From Natrinema hispanicum (GTDB lineage: Archaea > Halobacteriota > Halobacteria > Halobacteriales > Natrialbaceae): a stretch of 64,000 nt of DNA. The position numbers were made by a program, and so were the translations under genes. The DNA lies in NCBI RefSeq assembly GCF_900111485.1, contig NZ_FOIC01000001.1, positions 1 to 64,000 of the forward strand. The letters run 5' to 3'. The notes beneath the pieces are model-generated. The model had not been told where the DNA came from. It ran no database searches and was given only the letters and a program-made list of their open reading frames with translations. This document shows positions 15,305 through 24,877 of this stretch, one piece after another; positions within the stretch are counted from its first letter, which is position 1, and every line of letters starts with the position of its first letter.

Positions 15305-16735
15305 TTATCCGAGGCTCCCCTCCATCTCGAGTTCGATCAAGCGATTCAGTTCGACCGCGTACTCGATCGGCAGTTCTTCCGTAATCGGCTCGATGAAGCC
15401 GGCGACGATCATCTTCTTGGCGTCGTCGTCGTCCAGACCGCGGCTCTGGAGGTAGAAGATGTCCTCGTCGCCGATCTTGCCGACGGTCGCTTCGTGTGCG
15501 ACGTCGACTTTCGATTCCTCGATCTCCATGTACGGCATGGTGTCCGAGGTCGACTCGTTGTCGAACATCAGCGCGTCACACTCGACGGCGGTGCTCGAGT
15601 TCTCGGCACCGTCGGCGATGTGGACGAGGCCGCGGTAGTTGGTGCGGCCGCCGTCTTTGGAGATCGACTTAGACTCGATGGTCGAACTCGTGTCGGGCGC
15701 GTTGTGGTAGACCTTCGCGCCGGTGTCGATGTCCTGGCCCTCGCCGGCGAAGGCGATGGTGATGTGGGTGTCGGTCGCGCCGCGACCCTTGAGGATCGAA
15801 CACGGGTAGAGCATGGTGGCTTTCGAGCCCATGCTGCCCGAGACCCACTCCATCGTGCCGTTTGCTTCGACGATGGCACGCTTGGTGTTGAGATTGAAGG
15901 TGTTTTTCGACCAGTTCTGAACCGTCGAGTACTGGACGTGAGCGTCTTCGCCGACGAAGACTTCGACGCCACCCGAGTGCAGGTTGTGGGTGCCGTACTT
16001 CGGTGCGGAACAGCCCTCGATGTAGTGGACTTCAGCTCCTTCCTCGGCGATAATGAGCGTGTGCTCGAACTGGCCCATCCCTTCCGAGTTCATGCGGAAG
16101 TAGGCCTGCACGGGCATCTCGACGGTGACGCCTTCGGGGACGTAGACGAACGAGCCGCCGGACCAGACGGCCCCGTGCAGCGCCGCGAACTTGTTGTCGC
16201 TTGGCGGCACACAGGAGGTCATGAAGTGCTCTTTGACGAGCTCGGGGTGTTCCTGGACCGCGCGGTCCATGTTCATGAAGATGACACCCTTCTCCTCCCA
16301 CTGCTCTTGCATGTTCTGGTAGACGACCTCCGACTCGTACTGGGCACCGACGCCCGAGAGGGCGTTCTTCTCGGCTTCCGGAATGCCTAGCTTGTCGAAG
16401 GTGTCTTTGATCTCGTCGGGGAGCTCCGTCCAGTCGTCGACGCCTTCACGCTTGTCGACGTCCGGGCGGATGTAGGGGACGATCTCTTCGATGTCCAGTT
16501 CGGAGAGGTCCGGCTGGCCGGGCCAATCCGTCGGCATCGGCATGTTCTGATACTGCTTGAGCGCACGCAGGCGGCGCTCGAGCATCCAGTCGGGCTCGTC
16601 TTTGTCCTCGGAGATCATGCGGATGACCTCCTCGGTCAGGCCCTTGTCGGATTTGACCGCGGCGTTCTGTTCTTTCTTGAACTCGAACCGGGCCTCGGTG
16701 TCTGTCTCTTGTAGGTGGTCTTGATCGGAACTCAT
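15305..16735 (-). CDS. sufB: Fe-S cluster assembly protein SufB
   Basis: The product has 476 residues, the usual SufB length. It contains CSILKGRGATDTHITIAFAG, then AVECDALMFDNESTSDTMPY with the conserved Cys for cluster assembly, then VAHEATVGKIGDEDIFYLQS. It accepts sulfur and hosts the nascent cluster in the SufBC2D complex. It lies 61 bp after sufC and 1 bp before sufD on the same strand. Confidence 0.97.
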   Translation of the reverse strand: MSSDQDHLQETDTEARFEFKKEQNAAVKSDKGLTEEVIRMISEDKDEPDWMLERRLRALKQYQNMPMPTDWPGQPDLSELDIEEIVPYIRPDVDKREGVDDWTELPDEIKDTFDKLGIPEAEKNALSGVGAQYESEVVYQNMQEQWEEKGVIFMNMDRAVQEHPELVKEHFMTSCVPPSDNKFAALHGAVWSGGSFVYVPEGVTVEMPVQAYFRMNSEGMGQFEHTLIIAEEGAEVHYIEGCSAPKYGTHNLHSGGVEVFVGEDAHVQYSTVQNWSKNTFNLNTKRAIVEANGTMEWVSGSMGSKATMLYPCSILKGRGATDTHITIAFAGEGQDIDTGAKVYHNAPDTSSTIESKSISKDGGRTNYRGLVHIADGAENSSTAVECDALMFDNESTSDTMPYMEIEESKVDVAHEATVGKIGDEDIFYLQSRGLDDDDAKKMIVAGFIEPITEELPIEYAVELNRLIELEMEGSLG

Positions 16736-16796
16736 TGGTTGATCGGTATTATGGTTACGGCTGTAGGGGTATTACGCTTGTTCTAGCTGAATCTGG

Positions 16797-17702
16797 TTAC
16801 GCAGTGCCGTAGACGTCCTCGCGGACCCAGTCGTACCCCTTGTCCTCGAGCTTCTCGGCGAGCTCTGGCCCGCCGCTTTTGGCGATCTGGCCGTCGAGCA
16901 TTACGTGGACGTGATCGGGCTCGACGTAATCGAGGATGCGCTGGTAGTGGGTGATCTGGAGAACGCCGGTGCCCTGCTCGTCGCGCAAGGCGTTGATTCC
17001 GGCGGAAACGTCCTGCAGCCGGTCGATGTCGAGCCCGGAGTCGATCTCGTCGAGTACGGCGACCGATGGCTCGAGGATGGCGGCCTGCAGCACTTCGTTC
17101 TGCTTTTTCTCCCCGCCGGAGAAGCCGGCGTTGAGATAGCGCTGGGCGAACTTCTCGTCCATGTCCAGCTGTTCCATCTTCTCCTGGAGGATCTCCTGGA
17201 ACTCGGCGACGCCGACTTCGCCCTCGTCGGCGGGGCCTTCCATCGGCGAGGTCTCGAAGCCGTCGTCTTCTTCTTCGTCGTCGCCGTCCTCGCCCTCGAA
17301 GAGCTCCTCGCGCTCTTCGATCTTGGCGTTGAGTGCCGTCCGGAGGAAGTTGGTCATCGTGACGCCCTCGATCTCGGCGGGGTACTGGAAGCCGAGGAAG
17401 ATACCGAGCGCGGCACGCTCGTTGGGCTCGAGGTCGAGCAGGTCCCAGGTGCGCTGGTCTTCATCGATTTCGATGTCCTCGCCGAACTCGTCGTCTTCGA
17501 GGTGAAGCAGAACCTCACCGTCAGTGACCTCGTAGGCAGGGTGGCCGGCAATGACCTTCGCGGTCGTCGACTTCCCGGAGCCGTTCGGCCCCATCAGTGC
17601 GTGGATCTCGCCGGACTCGACCTCGAGATCAACGCCCTCGAGAATTTTCTCGTCGCCCTCCGCTACTTCCGCGTGCAGGTTGCGTAGTTCGAGACGTGCC
17701 AT
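16797..17702 (-). CDS. sufC: Fe-S cluster assembly ATPase SufC
   Basis: The 301-residue ABC-type ATPase has Walker A GPNGSGKSTT, a signature variant FSGGEKKQNEVLQ typical of SufC, and Walker B VAVLDEIDSGLD. Residues about 135-165 form a very acidic insertion (FEGEDGDDEEEDDGFETS) absent from bacterial SufC, a common halophilic loop. It is the first gene of sufCBD. A perfect 16-bp palindrome lies about 48 bp before its start. Confidence 0.97.
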   Translation of the reverse strand: MARLELRNLHAEVAEGDEKILEGVDLEVESGEIHALMGPNGSGKSTTAKVIAGHPAYEVTDGEVLLHLEDDEFGEDIEIDEDQRTWDLLDLEPNERAALGIFLGFQYPAEIEGVTMTNFLRTALNAKIEEREELFEGEDGDDEEEDDGFETSPMEGPADEGEVGVAEFQEILQEKMEQLDMDEKFAQRYLNAGFSGGEKKQNEVLQAAILEPSVAVLDEIDSGLDIDRLQDVSAGINALRDEQGTGVLQITHYQRILDYVEPDHVHVMLDGQIAKSGGPELAEKLEDKGYDWVREDVYGTA

Positions 17703-17749
17703 AGTATTCTGTCGTCTAATGGATGGGCCGTATGACCCATAACGGTTTC

Positions 17750-17765
17750 GTATCCAATTGGATAC
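17750..17765. promoter_or_regulatory. Perfect 16-bp palindrome before sufC
   Basis: GTATCCAATTGGATAC is a perfect inverted repeat. An AT-rich TATA-like box (minus ACTTATTTTGC, about 17782-17792) places the transcription start inside it. A dimeric repressor of the suf operon binding here is the simplest reading. It does not match the DtxR box at 4557. Confidence 0.6.
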
Positions 17766-17924
17766 AATCTCGTATTAGCAAAATAAGTTCTCCATTCGGA
17801 AACCACTATTCGATTAGTCCGTGAACGACCGTCATACGAACCAATCGCCGCGATGACGGCCACTGTGCCTCGAGAGACGAATATACGCCAGTTCGCGGGG
17901 CCTGAATCGGTACCGCCGGCCGTC

Positions 17925-20654
17925 TCACATGAACGAATCGAGCCCTTTCTGTTCCTGGCCGCTTTTCACTTCCTCCCACGAGACACCGAGTGCCTCGAGA
18001 ATTCGCTCGATCGGCCCCTGAAGTGTCTTCTCGAGCATCGTGTCGTAGTCGACCTCGAAGGCGTCCGGAATCTGATCTTCGTACTCGAAACAGATCACGT
18101 CGGGATCGCGTTTGAACGCACCGTAGAGGGGGTCAGTTCGGGCATCGAATCCGTCGTCTTCTTCGAGGCGCTGGAAAAATGACGGATCGACGCGATCGAG
18201 GTAGAGGCGCTTTGGCTTGCTCCCGCGCTGGAAGTTGGTCCCCAACAGGAGGTTGGCGTACTTCGCGCCGCGGACCTGCGCCGTGTCGGTGTCGTAGTTG
18301 TCGAGGCGCTTGCCGATGCCGCCGGGAATCGCGAGGTCCTCGAGCGAGACCTCGCCGGCGAGGACGTCCTCGATGACGCCGTTGACGTACTCCTTTGCGC
18401 CCTCGATGTCGCCGTCTTTGACGATCATCTCGATGACCTCGTGTTGGACCTCTTTGGTGATCGGCGCGATGTCGGAGCGCTGGTATTCGAAGCCGACGAT
18501 GTCGATATTGTCGACATCTTTACCCTCTTTCCACGTGATGTGACCGGCGTAGCGTTTCTTCTTGCCCGCCTGGAAGAACCGTCGGTAGAGTTTTTCGAAC
18601 TCGATCTGGAACCGATGTTCCTCGGCGTTCAGGTCCTCGCGTGCGAAGTCGTCATACCGGCCGTTGATGTACTCCTCGATTTCGAAGGACTGCTCGAGCG
18701 CGTCGTCTTTGGGAACGTCAGGGCCGAGCTCGAGCATGACCGAGTCGGTGTCCCCATACGTAACCTGATAGTCCAGTTCGTTTGCCGCTTCGTCCGTGAA
18801 TTCGATGACGTCGCGGCCAGTCGCGGTAATTGCGGCTGCTGCCTCTTTGTCATAGAGACGGAATTTATCCCACCCCGACACGCCGTACAGCGAATTCATA
18901 ATAACCTTGACAGCTCCTTGCTGTCGGTCGTACTGCTCGTACTCGGGCGTCCCGGGTTCGTGTTGATCTCGAAGTGCCTTTTTTTCCTCGCGCTCGTCGA
19001 GCAGTTCCGTGATCATCTCACGGTTCACGCCGTCCGGTTCCTTTTGGAAGTGGGTGCCCGTGGGCGCTTCGTAGGTCTCGCCGTCGTACTCGTCGGGGTC
19101 GACTTTCGTCTCTGGCGATGCGTTGATCGTCGTCATACACATCGGATACAGCGACTTGAGGTCGAGCACGGTGACGTTCTCTTTGACACCCGTGATCGGC
19201 TCGAAGACCGCACCGCCCTCGTACTCATCGCCGGCCTCCTGTTGGCCCTTCGAGGGCAACGCGAAACGACCGTGGGCCTCGTGGAGGACGTACATGTCGA
19301 CCGCGTCGCCGGGGGTAGGTGCGTCCTCTAACTTACAGCCGACAAAGGAGCGCACCTCGCCCCAGAAGGGAATGATCTCCTGCTGGCGGTCGAGTTCGAC
19401 ACAGAGCTCGACGTCCCGGAGGTTGTACTCGAGCAAGCGGGTCGGGTCGTCCTCCCAGAGGTCACCGATGTCGCCGGCGTAGCGTTCTTTGCCGACGCCG
19501 AGTTCGACTTCGCCGACGGCATCGAGTCGATAGGAGTCGAGTTCGGAGAAAACCATCCGCTGGTAGCCATAGAGCAGGTCGAAGACGATCCGGCCTTTGA
19601 TGTCGGGGCCGCCCCAGTTGCTACGCCAGACTTCGTCGACCCGAGAGAGGCGGTCGATCGAGAGATCGTAGTCGTGGTGTGGGCCGTCGAGTTCCTCGAG
19701 CCGGTCGAGGAAATAGGGTGCGTCGAAATCCTCGAAGTTCCACCCGGTCAGGAGGTCCGGATCGGTGTCTTCGATGTACTCGATAAAGGCCTCGAGCATC
19801 GCTTCTTCCTCCTCGAAGACGCGGACCTCGTGGTCGATCGCGCCTTCGATCGGGTCGTAGTCGTCGATCTCGTCGGGAATCTCGCCGTCGCCGACCGGTG
19901 CCTCGTAGAGCCACATGACGTACTCGTCGCGGTAGGAATCGTGGCTGGTGAGACAGACGATCGGTTCTTCACCGTCCTCGGGAAAGCCCGAGCGGTCGTC
20001 GACCTCGATGTCGAAGGTGTTGACGCGCGGATCGGCGTTGACGTCTGCGGCTTCGACCTCGTCGTGGGGGACGACCAGCGAGTCGTCGTCAGCGCGCCGT
20101 TCGGGCACCCGAACCCCGCTGCGGATGTCCTTGTCGATCAGGAATCGGTTCGGAAACAGGATGTCAGCCTCGTAGTGCTCGAAGTCGTCACGAACCTGCC
20201 CGACGTCCCGTGGCGTCTGGCCGAAGATCTTGGTCAGCTTCTCGCCACGGATGCTCTCGTAGGGCTCGCCGTCGTGATCGTACTCCCGACTCCCAGTCAG
20301 CCGGTCGTACTGTTCTTCGGGTGGCCGCTCGAGCGTGTCCGTCGGCGCATAGAAATACGGCTTGAAGCCGACCACCTGAACGTGCTCTAACTCGCCGTCG
20401 GGCGTGCGCCCGAAGACGTGCATGATCGGTCGCTCCTCGTCGCCGTAGCCGGCGATGGTGTAGTCGACCTGCATCACTGCGAGTTCGAGCTCGCCCTCGG
20501 GTTCGGGGAGGGTCTCCTCGAGGACGTCGATCACCGCCGTAGCGTCGGTCCCGCCGTTGCCGGCGACGGCGACCGCCTCTTCTGCCGGCCGGTCGTCAGC
20601 GTCGCCGGACTCGCCGCCGAAATCCGTAAGTCCGGTCTGGCCCGCCTCAGTCAT
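17925..20654 (-). CDS. polB: DNA polymerase, family B (replicative PolB)
   Basis: The 909-residue enzyme has all exonuclease motifs (FDIEVDDRSG; NFEDFDAPYF; YNLRDVELCVELD) and all polymerase motifs (DLKSLYPMCM; KVIMNSLYGVSG; YGDTDSVM), so both proofreading and synthesis should work. No intein interrupts these motifs, although inteins are frequent in haloarchaeal polB. I chose ATG 20654 (MTEAGQTGLTDFGGES); the open frame extends to 20798 with a Cys/Arg/Pro-rich stretch that does not look like protein. Monocistronic; divergent from a small gene at 20838. Confidence 0.97.
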   Translation of the reverse strand: MTEAGQTGLTDFGGESGDADDRPAEEAVAVAGNGGTDATAVIDVLEETLPEPEGELELAVMQVDYTIAGYGDEERPIMHVFGRTPDGELEHVQVVGFKPYFYAPTDTLERPPEEQYDRLTGSREYDHDGEPYESIRGEKLTKIFGQTPRDVGQVRDDFEHYEADILFPNRFLIDKDIRSGVRVPERRADDDSLVVPHDEVEAADVNADPRVNTFDIEVDDRSGFPEDGEEPIVCLTSHDSYRDEYVMWLYEAPVGDGEIPDEIDDYDPIEGAIDHEVRVFEEEEAMLEAFIEYIEDTDPDLLTGWNFEDFDAPYFLDRLEELDGPHHDYDLSIDRLSRVDEVWRSNWGGPDIKGRIVFDLLYGYQRMVFSELDSYRLDAVGEVELGVGKERYAGDIGDLWEDDPTRLLEYNLRDVELCVELDRQQEIIPFWGEVRSFVGCKLEDAPTPGDAVDMYVLHEAHGRFALPSKGQQEAGDEYEGGAVFEPITGVKENVTVLDLKSLYPMCMTTINASPETKVDPDEYDGETYEAPTGTHFQKEPDGVNREMITELLDEREEKKALRDQHEPGTPEYEQYDRQQGAVKVIMNSLYGVSGWDKFRLYDKEAAAAITATGRDVIEFTDEAANELDYQVTYGDTDSVMLELGPDVPKDDALEQSFEIEEYINGRYDDFAREDLNAEEHRFQIEFEKLYRRFFQAGKKKRYAGHITWKEGKDVDNIDIVGFEYQRSDIAPITKEVQHEVIEMIVKDGDIEGAKEYVNGVIEDVLAGEVSLEDLAIPGGIGKRLDNYDTDTAQVRGAKYANLLLGTNFQRGSKPKRLYLDRVDPSFFQRLEEDDGFDARTDPLYGAFKRDPDVICFEYEDQIPDAFEVDYDTMLEKTLQGPIERILEALGVSWEEVKSGQEQKGLDSFM

Positions 20655-20795
20655 AGTGCTGGGATTGGCAGGCGGCGGGTAAAAACCCCCAGATTCACTG
20701 CTCGCCGAGACCATCTTCGGAACCGGACTCGAGGCCGGGACGCGACGTGGGCGGCGAGGAACCCGCCGCTGACAAGCCTTGCAGCAGCAAGAAGA

Positions 20796-20803
20796 CATTT
20801 AAC
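20796..20803 (+). promoter_or_regulatory. TATA-like box before the DUF7331-like gene
   Basis: CATTTAAC is centred about 38 nt before ATG 20838, which would give a leader of roughly 10 nt. A second AT-rich box at 20817-20824 is too close to the start. Confidence 0.4.
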
Positions 20804-20837
20804 GTGGTAACACATAGCATATAATCGGGTGATCGAT

Positions 20838-21014
20838 ATGTCTTCCCATCTAAACGACGACGCGGCAGATCGGAGCGAGCTGAGTAGTATCCCCGAAGGC
20901 ACTGCGACGATCGAATCCTACGAGACTGACGACGGCGTCGTCTTCTACGACGCGGAGAACCCTCTCGCGTGGGTAGAGACCTCCCGGACGCTCACGCTCG
21001 AGGATCTGGCCTGA
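20838..21014 (+). CDS. Small DUF7331-like protein
   Basis: The 58-residue acidic protein ends YETDDGVVFYDAENPLAWVE TSRTLTLEDLA. I associate this with haloarchaeal DUF7331. A 45-residue protein at 31920-32057 has the same core (ETDDG-x-V, AW-[IV]-E, TLSL), so the family occurs twice here. An in-frame ATG at 20829 is possible. No membrane segment or metal motif. Function unknown. Confidence 0.7.
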   Translation: MSSHLNDDAADRSELSSIPEGTATIESYETDDGVVFYDAENPLAWVETSRTLTLEDLA

Positions 21015-21140
21015 GACGGGCTGCGGTCCCAGTCTCCGCGCAATTGCGACCGACGTGGACGTCGGGACGCAGCTTCGACCGATTCGCTGAAACCGATCGC
21101 GAAGCGAACGCTTTTCCGCCCGCTTATCATCGACTTCGGT

Positions 21141-21629
21141 GTGGTATTCGACCGGACCGAGAACGAACCCGAGGAGTGGGATCCCGAGGAGGAGTTCTAC
21201 GACCCCGACGGCGACGGGTTGACGATTCCGCAGGTGACGACCGACGACGACTCGGATGCCGACGCCGAGTCCACGGCTGCGATCGATATACCGAGCGTGT
21301 CCACCGACGAGACGGACGTTCCAAGCGACGTCCTGGAGGCGTTCTGGGCGCTGGTGTTGGTCGTCAACGCCGCCCTCTTTGCCGTCTCGCTCGGAGCCTT
21401 ACTGCTCGTGTTCGAAGGCGACGTAACTCGCGGCAGCGCTCTCATCGCAGCCGGCACCGTCCTGTTCGGGCTCGCCGGGCGACGATACCGTGCGTTTCGC
21501 GCCGACAACGACGACGGTACAGCCGATGACGACCCCACTGGCGAGGATCGGTCCGCTGACGATGCAATCGAAACGGCTTCGGGTGACGGTGTCCAACAAC
21601 AGTCACCAACCCGTTCCGATCGCAAATGA
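21141..21629 (+). CDS. Small two-helix membrane protein (DUF7322-like)
   Basis: The product has 162 residues. The acidic N-terminal 65 residues (EPEEWDPEEEFYDPDGDGLT) are followed by two hydrophobic helices (LEAFWALVLVVNAALFAVSLGA split by a short acidic loop, then AGTVLFGLAGRRY) and an acidic C-terminal tail. Its last 4 bp overlap the next gene's ATG, so the two are co-translated. I associate it with DUF7322 from memory. Function unknown. Confidence 0.75.
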   Translation: MVFDRTENEPEEWDPEEEFYDPDGDGLTIPQVTTDDDSDADAESTAAIDIPSVSTDETDVPSDVLEAFWALVLVVNAALFAVSLGALLLVFEGDVTRGSALIAAGTVLFGLAGRRYRAFRADNDDGTADDDPTGEDRSADDAIETASGDGVQQQSPTRSDRK

Positions 21630-22084
21630 ATACCGTCAAGGATGACACCGGAAAACGATACCTGCTTCTCAAACACTCCGACAGCGCGAGTCTCGTTCGC
21701 GATCCCGAAACCGGCAACGAGTGCTACGTCCAGAACGACCGCTTAGAGCGCGTTGACGGAGACTCACCTCTCGAGACGGCCGCTCGCAGCGTCGGCGATC
21801 CCGTGTTGACGCTGCTTACGACCGTTCACGACGAGGAAACGTTCGGGCTGTTGATCGAACTCGCCGACAGAGGACCGCTCGGCGTTCGCACGCTGCTCGA
21901 TGCCTACGACTTGTGCGAGAGTGACCTACACGGCCGGCTGACGGTCCTCGCAGCCGCCGGACTGCTCGAGGAAACCGAGGCCGCCGGCGAACGCGGCTAT
22001 CAGGTTACGGACACCTGTGAGACGGCACTCGAGGCAGTTCGACCAGCAGTTGCATCGACGGATGAAAACACGGGTTCTGACTGA
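21626..22084 (+). CDS. Winged-helix-like protein (DUF7346-like)
   Basis: The 152-residue product has residues about 60-140 that look like a winged helix (TTVHDEETFGLLIELADRGP, LLDAYDLCESDLHGRLTVLA, AGLLEETEAAGERGYQVTD). The N-terminal part carries a small beta domain. A transcription regulator or adaptor working with the membrane protein encoded just upstream is plausible, since the two overlap by ATGA. The TGA stop is shared with the first base of repeat copy B. Confidence 0.7.
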   Translation: MNTVKDDTGKRYLLLKHSDSASLVRDPETGNECYVQNDRLERVDGDSPLETAARSVGDPVLTLLTTVHDEETFGLLIELADRGPLGVRTLLDAYDLCESDLHGRLTVLAAAGLLEETEAAGERGYQVTDTCETALEAVRPAVASTDENTGSD

Positions 22085-22163
22085 TACGGACTTCTGGACG
22101 TCAGTGCCGGCACACCCGCGACCCGTCAGCGGGTGCGCCGGGACAGCGGGACAGCAGACCGTC
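22084..22163 (-). repeat. Dispersed ~80-bp palindromic element, copy B
   Basis: It begins ATACGGACTTCTGGACGTCA, whose first A is the last base of the TGA stop of the upstream gene, and ends CAGCAGACCGTCT. The central stem is CCGGCACACCC against GGGTGCGCCGG with one wobble-type change. It sits in the 102-bp gap between the convergent DUF7346-like and rad50 genes, in the opposite orientation to copies A, C and D. Confidence 0.75.
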
Positions 22164-22186
22164 TGACGCGACGAGACGATCACGCC

Positions 22187-24877
22187 TCACGTGTCCGACG
22201 CGAGTAGTTCCGCCTCTGGTGGCTCGCCCCGCTCGAGCCGCGAGCGGTTCGACGTGGCGTCTTTCTCGACGCGGACGAGCGAATCGGCCGCCCCGACGAG
22301 TTCTTGATCGTGGCTGACGACGATGATCTGCTCGACACCGAACTCGTTGCGCATCGATTCGATCAGCGAGGCGAGTTGGGTGACGTGACCTGAATCGAGG
22401 AAGACCGTCGGCTCGTCGAGGATCAGCGGCGGCATCGGCGCGGTTCCGTCGACGCCTTCGGCCAGCAGCCGATAGATCGCACACCGCAAGCTGAGATTAA
22501 AGAGCGCCCGCTCACCACCCGAAAGCTGCTCTGGCTCTAAGGCTTCGCCGTCTTTCTGGTAGACCGTCAGTTGGTAGTCGCCATCAAGATCGATCGCCGC
22601 GTAGGAGTCGTTCTGATAGACCAGATCGAACGTCTCGTTGAGCAGCCGTTCCAAGGTCTCGACGTTGTGCTGGCGCAACTCTGCCCGCAACTCCCCGTAG
22701 GTCGTCTGGAGTGTCTCGGCTTCGCCATACAGCGACTCGAGGTGTTCACACTGTGTCTCGACGCTCTCTAAGCGCTCGCGAAGCCGCTCGAGTTCCTCGA
22801 GTTTCTCCTCGACGCCGCCGATCTTCCCCTGTACCCCGGCACGGTCGGCCTCGAGTTCCGTGAGTTTCTCCTCGACTTGTTCGATGTACTGCTCGGCGTT
22901 GCGTTTGTCTTCGCGGGCGGTTTCGACCCGTTCGCCGTCGAATTCGGACTCGAGGTCGCGCTTGCGCTCTCGTTTTGCCGAAAGGGTCTCGCGGCGCTCC
23001 TCGTTGATCTCCGCCCAGTCGGCCATGCGCTCGCGACGCCGTTCGATCTCGCTTTCGAGGGTCGCCCACTCGTCAGCGATCTCGGAGAGGCGCTCGAGCG
23101 TCTGGATCGTCTCCGTAAGCTCCCCGCGCTCGGTATTGATCTCACCGAGGGCGGCCCGCGCGTCGGCCACTTCGGCTTCGCGTTCGTCGGCCGCGGCCCG
23201 CTTCGTGTCGGCCTCAGACTCGTACTCGTCGGCGTCCGCTCGCAACTGATCGCGCTGGTCGCGCCGGTCCGCGATGGCCTCGCGTTTCTCAGCGAGTAAC
23301 TGTTCGACGTTCTGGCGGTTGTCCTCGAGCCGGTCGACTCGCTGCTCGGCCTCGAGCAACGCCTCGGCGCGGTCGATCCGGTCATCTAGCTCGGTGCGTT
23401 CGGCTTCGAGTTCCTCGCGTTCGGCCACTAACTCGTCACGCTCCGCGCGACGATCGTCCAGCACGTCGACGTGTGGCGAGTTCTCGACCGGCTGGCCGCA
23501 CTCGGGGCACTTCCCTTCCTCGAGCAGCCGTTCACCCTCCTCGATGGCGTTCTCGGCGGCCCGGATGTCTGCAGTGACGTCGTTGAGTTCCGCGGTCAGC
23601 TCCTCGCGGTCGGCTTTGAGAGACTCGAGGTGCGATTCGGCCGCGCCGAAGTCGACGGGTGCGTCGTCGAAAGACGCCCGCGCGTCCGCGATCTCCGCCT
23701 CGAGCTCCTCGAGTTTCGTTTCGCGCTCTGCGATCGTCTCCTCGTCGTCCTCGATTCGCGCTGTAAGGTCGTCGGCTTCGTCTCGGGCAGCTTCGGCCTG
23801 TGCCTCGAGCTCGTCGGCTTCCTCGCGGAGCCGTTCGATCTCTTCGGTGCCGGTTTCGATCGTTACCGTGACGTCCTGTAACTCGTCGGCAAGTTCCTCG
23901 GCGCGGGCCTCGAGGTCGTCGATTCGGGCCTGAATCGTCTCCTCATCGGGGTCGGCAGTCTCGAGGTCGACGTCTTCGAGCAGTCCGGTCCGCTCGTCGG
24001 CGAGGGTCTCACGTTGCGCTCTGATCTGGCTGATCTCGTCGCTCGCATCCTCGCGCTCCCGTTCGGTGTCTTCGATTTTCGACTGCAGCGCCGCGATTTC
24101 GTCCTCGAGCGTGTCGATCTCTGCGCGAGTTTCCTCGTGGCGCTCGAGGACGTCTTGGGCGGTCTCGAGGGTCTCACGGGCCTGCTCGCGCTGTGCTTCG
24201 TAGTGGTCGATCTCCTCGGTGAGATCGGCGCGGCGGGACTCGAGGTCGTTGAGTTGTGCGTGGAGGTTCTGTGCTTCCTTTTCGTCGACCTGTTTCCGGA
24301 GCGTGTCGAGTACCTCGCGCTGCCCATCGAGGACCGTTTTGACACCGAGTCGGGCGTCGCTGGCGCGTTCGCGGTAGTCCTCGAGCGCGCCAAGCTGCAG
24401 GAGATCGTCGATCATGTCCTGGCGGTCGCTCGGCGAGGCGTGGATGAGCTTGTTGACCTCGCCCTGACGGACGTACGCGCAGTTGACGAACGCCTCGGCG
24501 TCCATCCGCAGGAGGTCGGTCACTTCGCGGCGCACGTCGCGGGCCCCCTCGATCGTCTCGCTCAGTGTCTCGAGGATGCATTTCGTCGTGGTCGCGCGAT
24601 CACCGCGCAGTTTGAGCCGGCGCTCGATGTGGTACTCGTGGCCGTCGTGGGTGAACCAGAGTTCGACCTCGGCTTCCTCCTCGCCGGTCGTGATGACGTC
24701 GTCTAACGTGCGATCATCGAGTGCCTTCGAGCCGTAGAGTGCGAAGAAGACGGCCTCGAGCAGCGTCGACTTCCCGCTGCCGTTGACGCCGTGAACGACG
24801 GTGACGCCGCGCTCGAGGGCGAGGTCGGCGTCGCCGTAGCACTTGAAGTTCAGCAGGCGGACGCGGTCGACCCTCAT
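22187..24877 (-). CDS. rad50: DNA double-strand break repair ATPase Rad50
   Basis: This 896-residue SMC-like protein has Walker A VNGSGKSTLLEA near residue 35, a long coiled coil, the zinc hook CPECGQP near residue 457, then the returning coiled coil, the signature LSGGERALFNLSLR and Walker B LILDEPTVFLDSGH. The pairs of ATPase heads bind Mre11 to tether and process broken ends. It overlaps mre11 by 4 bp (ATGA). The tail after the ATPase (ERGEPPEAELLASDT) is short. Confidence 0.97.
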   Translation of the reverse strand: MRVDRVRLLNFKCYGDADLALERGVTVVHGVNGSGKSTLLEAVFFALYGSKALDDRTLDDVITTGEEEAEVELWFTHDGHEYHIERRLKLRGDRATTTKCILETLSETIEGARDVRREVTDLLRMDAEAFVNCAYVRQGEVNKLIHASPSDRQDMIDDLLQLGALEDYRERASDARLGVKTVLDGQREVLDTLRKQVDEKEAQNLHAQLNDLESRRADLTEEIDHYEAQREQARETLETAQDVLERHEETRAEIDTLEDEIAALQSKIEDTEREREDASDEISQIRAQRETLADERTGLLEDVDLETADPDEETIQARIDDLEARAEELADELQDVTVTIETGTEEIERLREEADELEAQAEAARDEADDLTARIEDDEETIAERETKLEELEAEIADARASFDDAPVDFGAAESHLESLKADREELTAELNDVTADIRAAENAIEEGERLLEEGKCPECGQPVENSPHVDVLDDRRAERDELVAEREELEAERTELDDRIDRAEALLEAEQRVDRLEDNRQNVEQLLAEKREAIADRRDQRDQLRADADEYESEADTKRAAADEREAEVADARAALGEINTERGELTETIQTLERLSEIADEWATLESEIERRRERMADWAEINEERRETLSAKRERKRDLESEFDGERVETAREDKRNAEQYIEQVEEKLTELEADRAGVQGKIGGVEEKLEELERLRERLESVETQCEHLESLYGEAETLQTTYGELRAELRQHNVETLERLLNETFDLVYQNDSYAAIDLDGDYQLTVYQKDGEALEPEQLSGGERALFNLSLRCAIYRLLAEGVDGTAPMPPLILDEPTVFLDSGHVTQLASLIESMRNEFGVEQIIVVSHDQELVGAADSLVRVEKDATSNRSRLERGEPPEAELLASDT

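Noticed and set aside
20655-20798. N-terminal extension of PolB with a CCC-rich start
   Set aside because: The sequence is Cys/Arg/Pro-rich and unlike acidic halophile proteins, and the next ATG gives the expected polymerase start.
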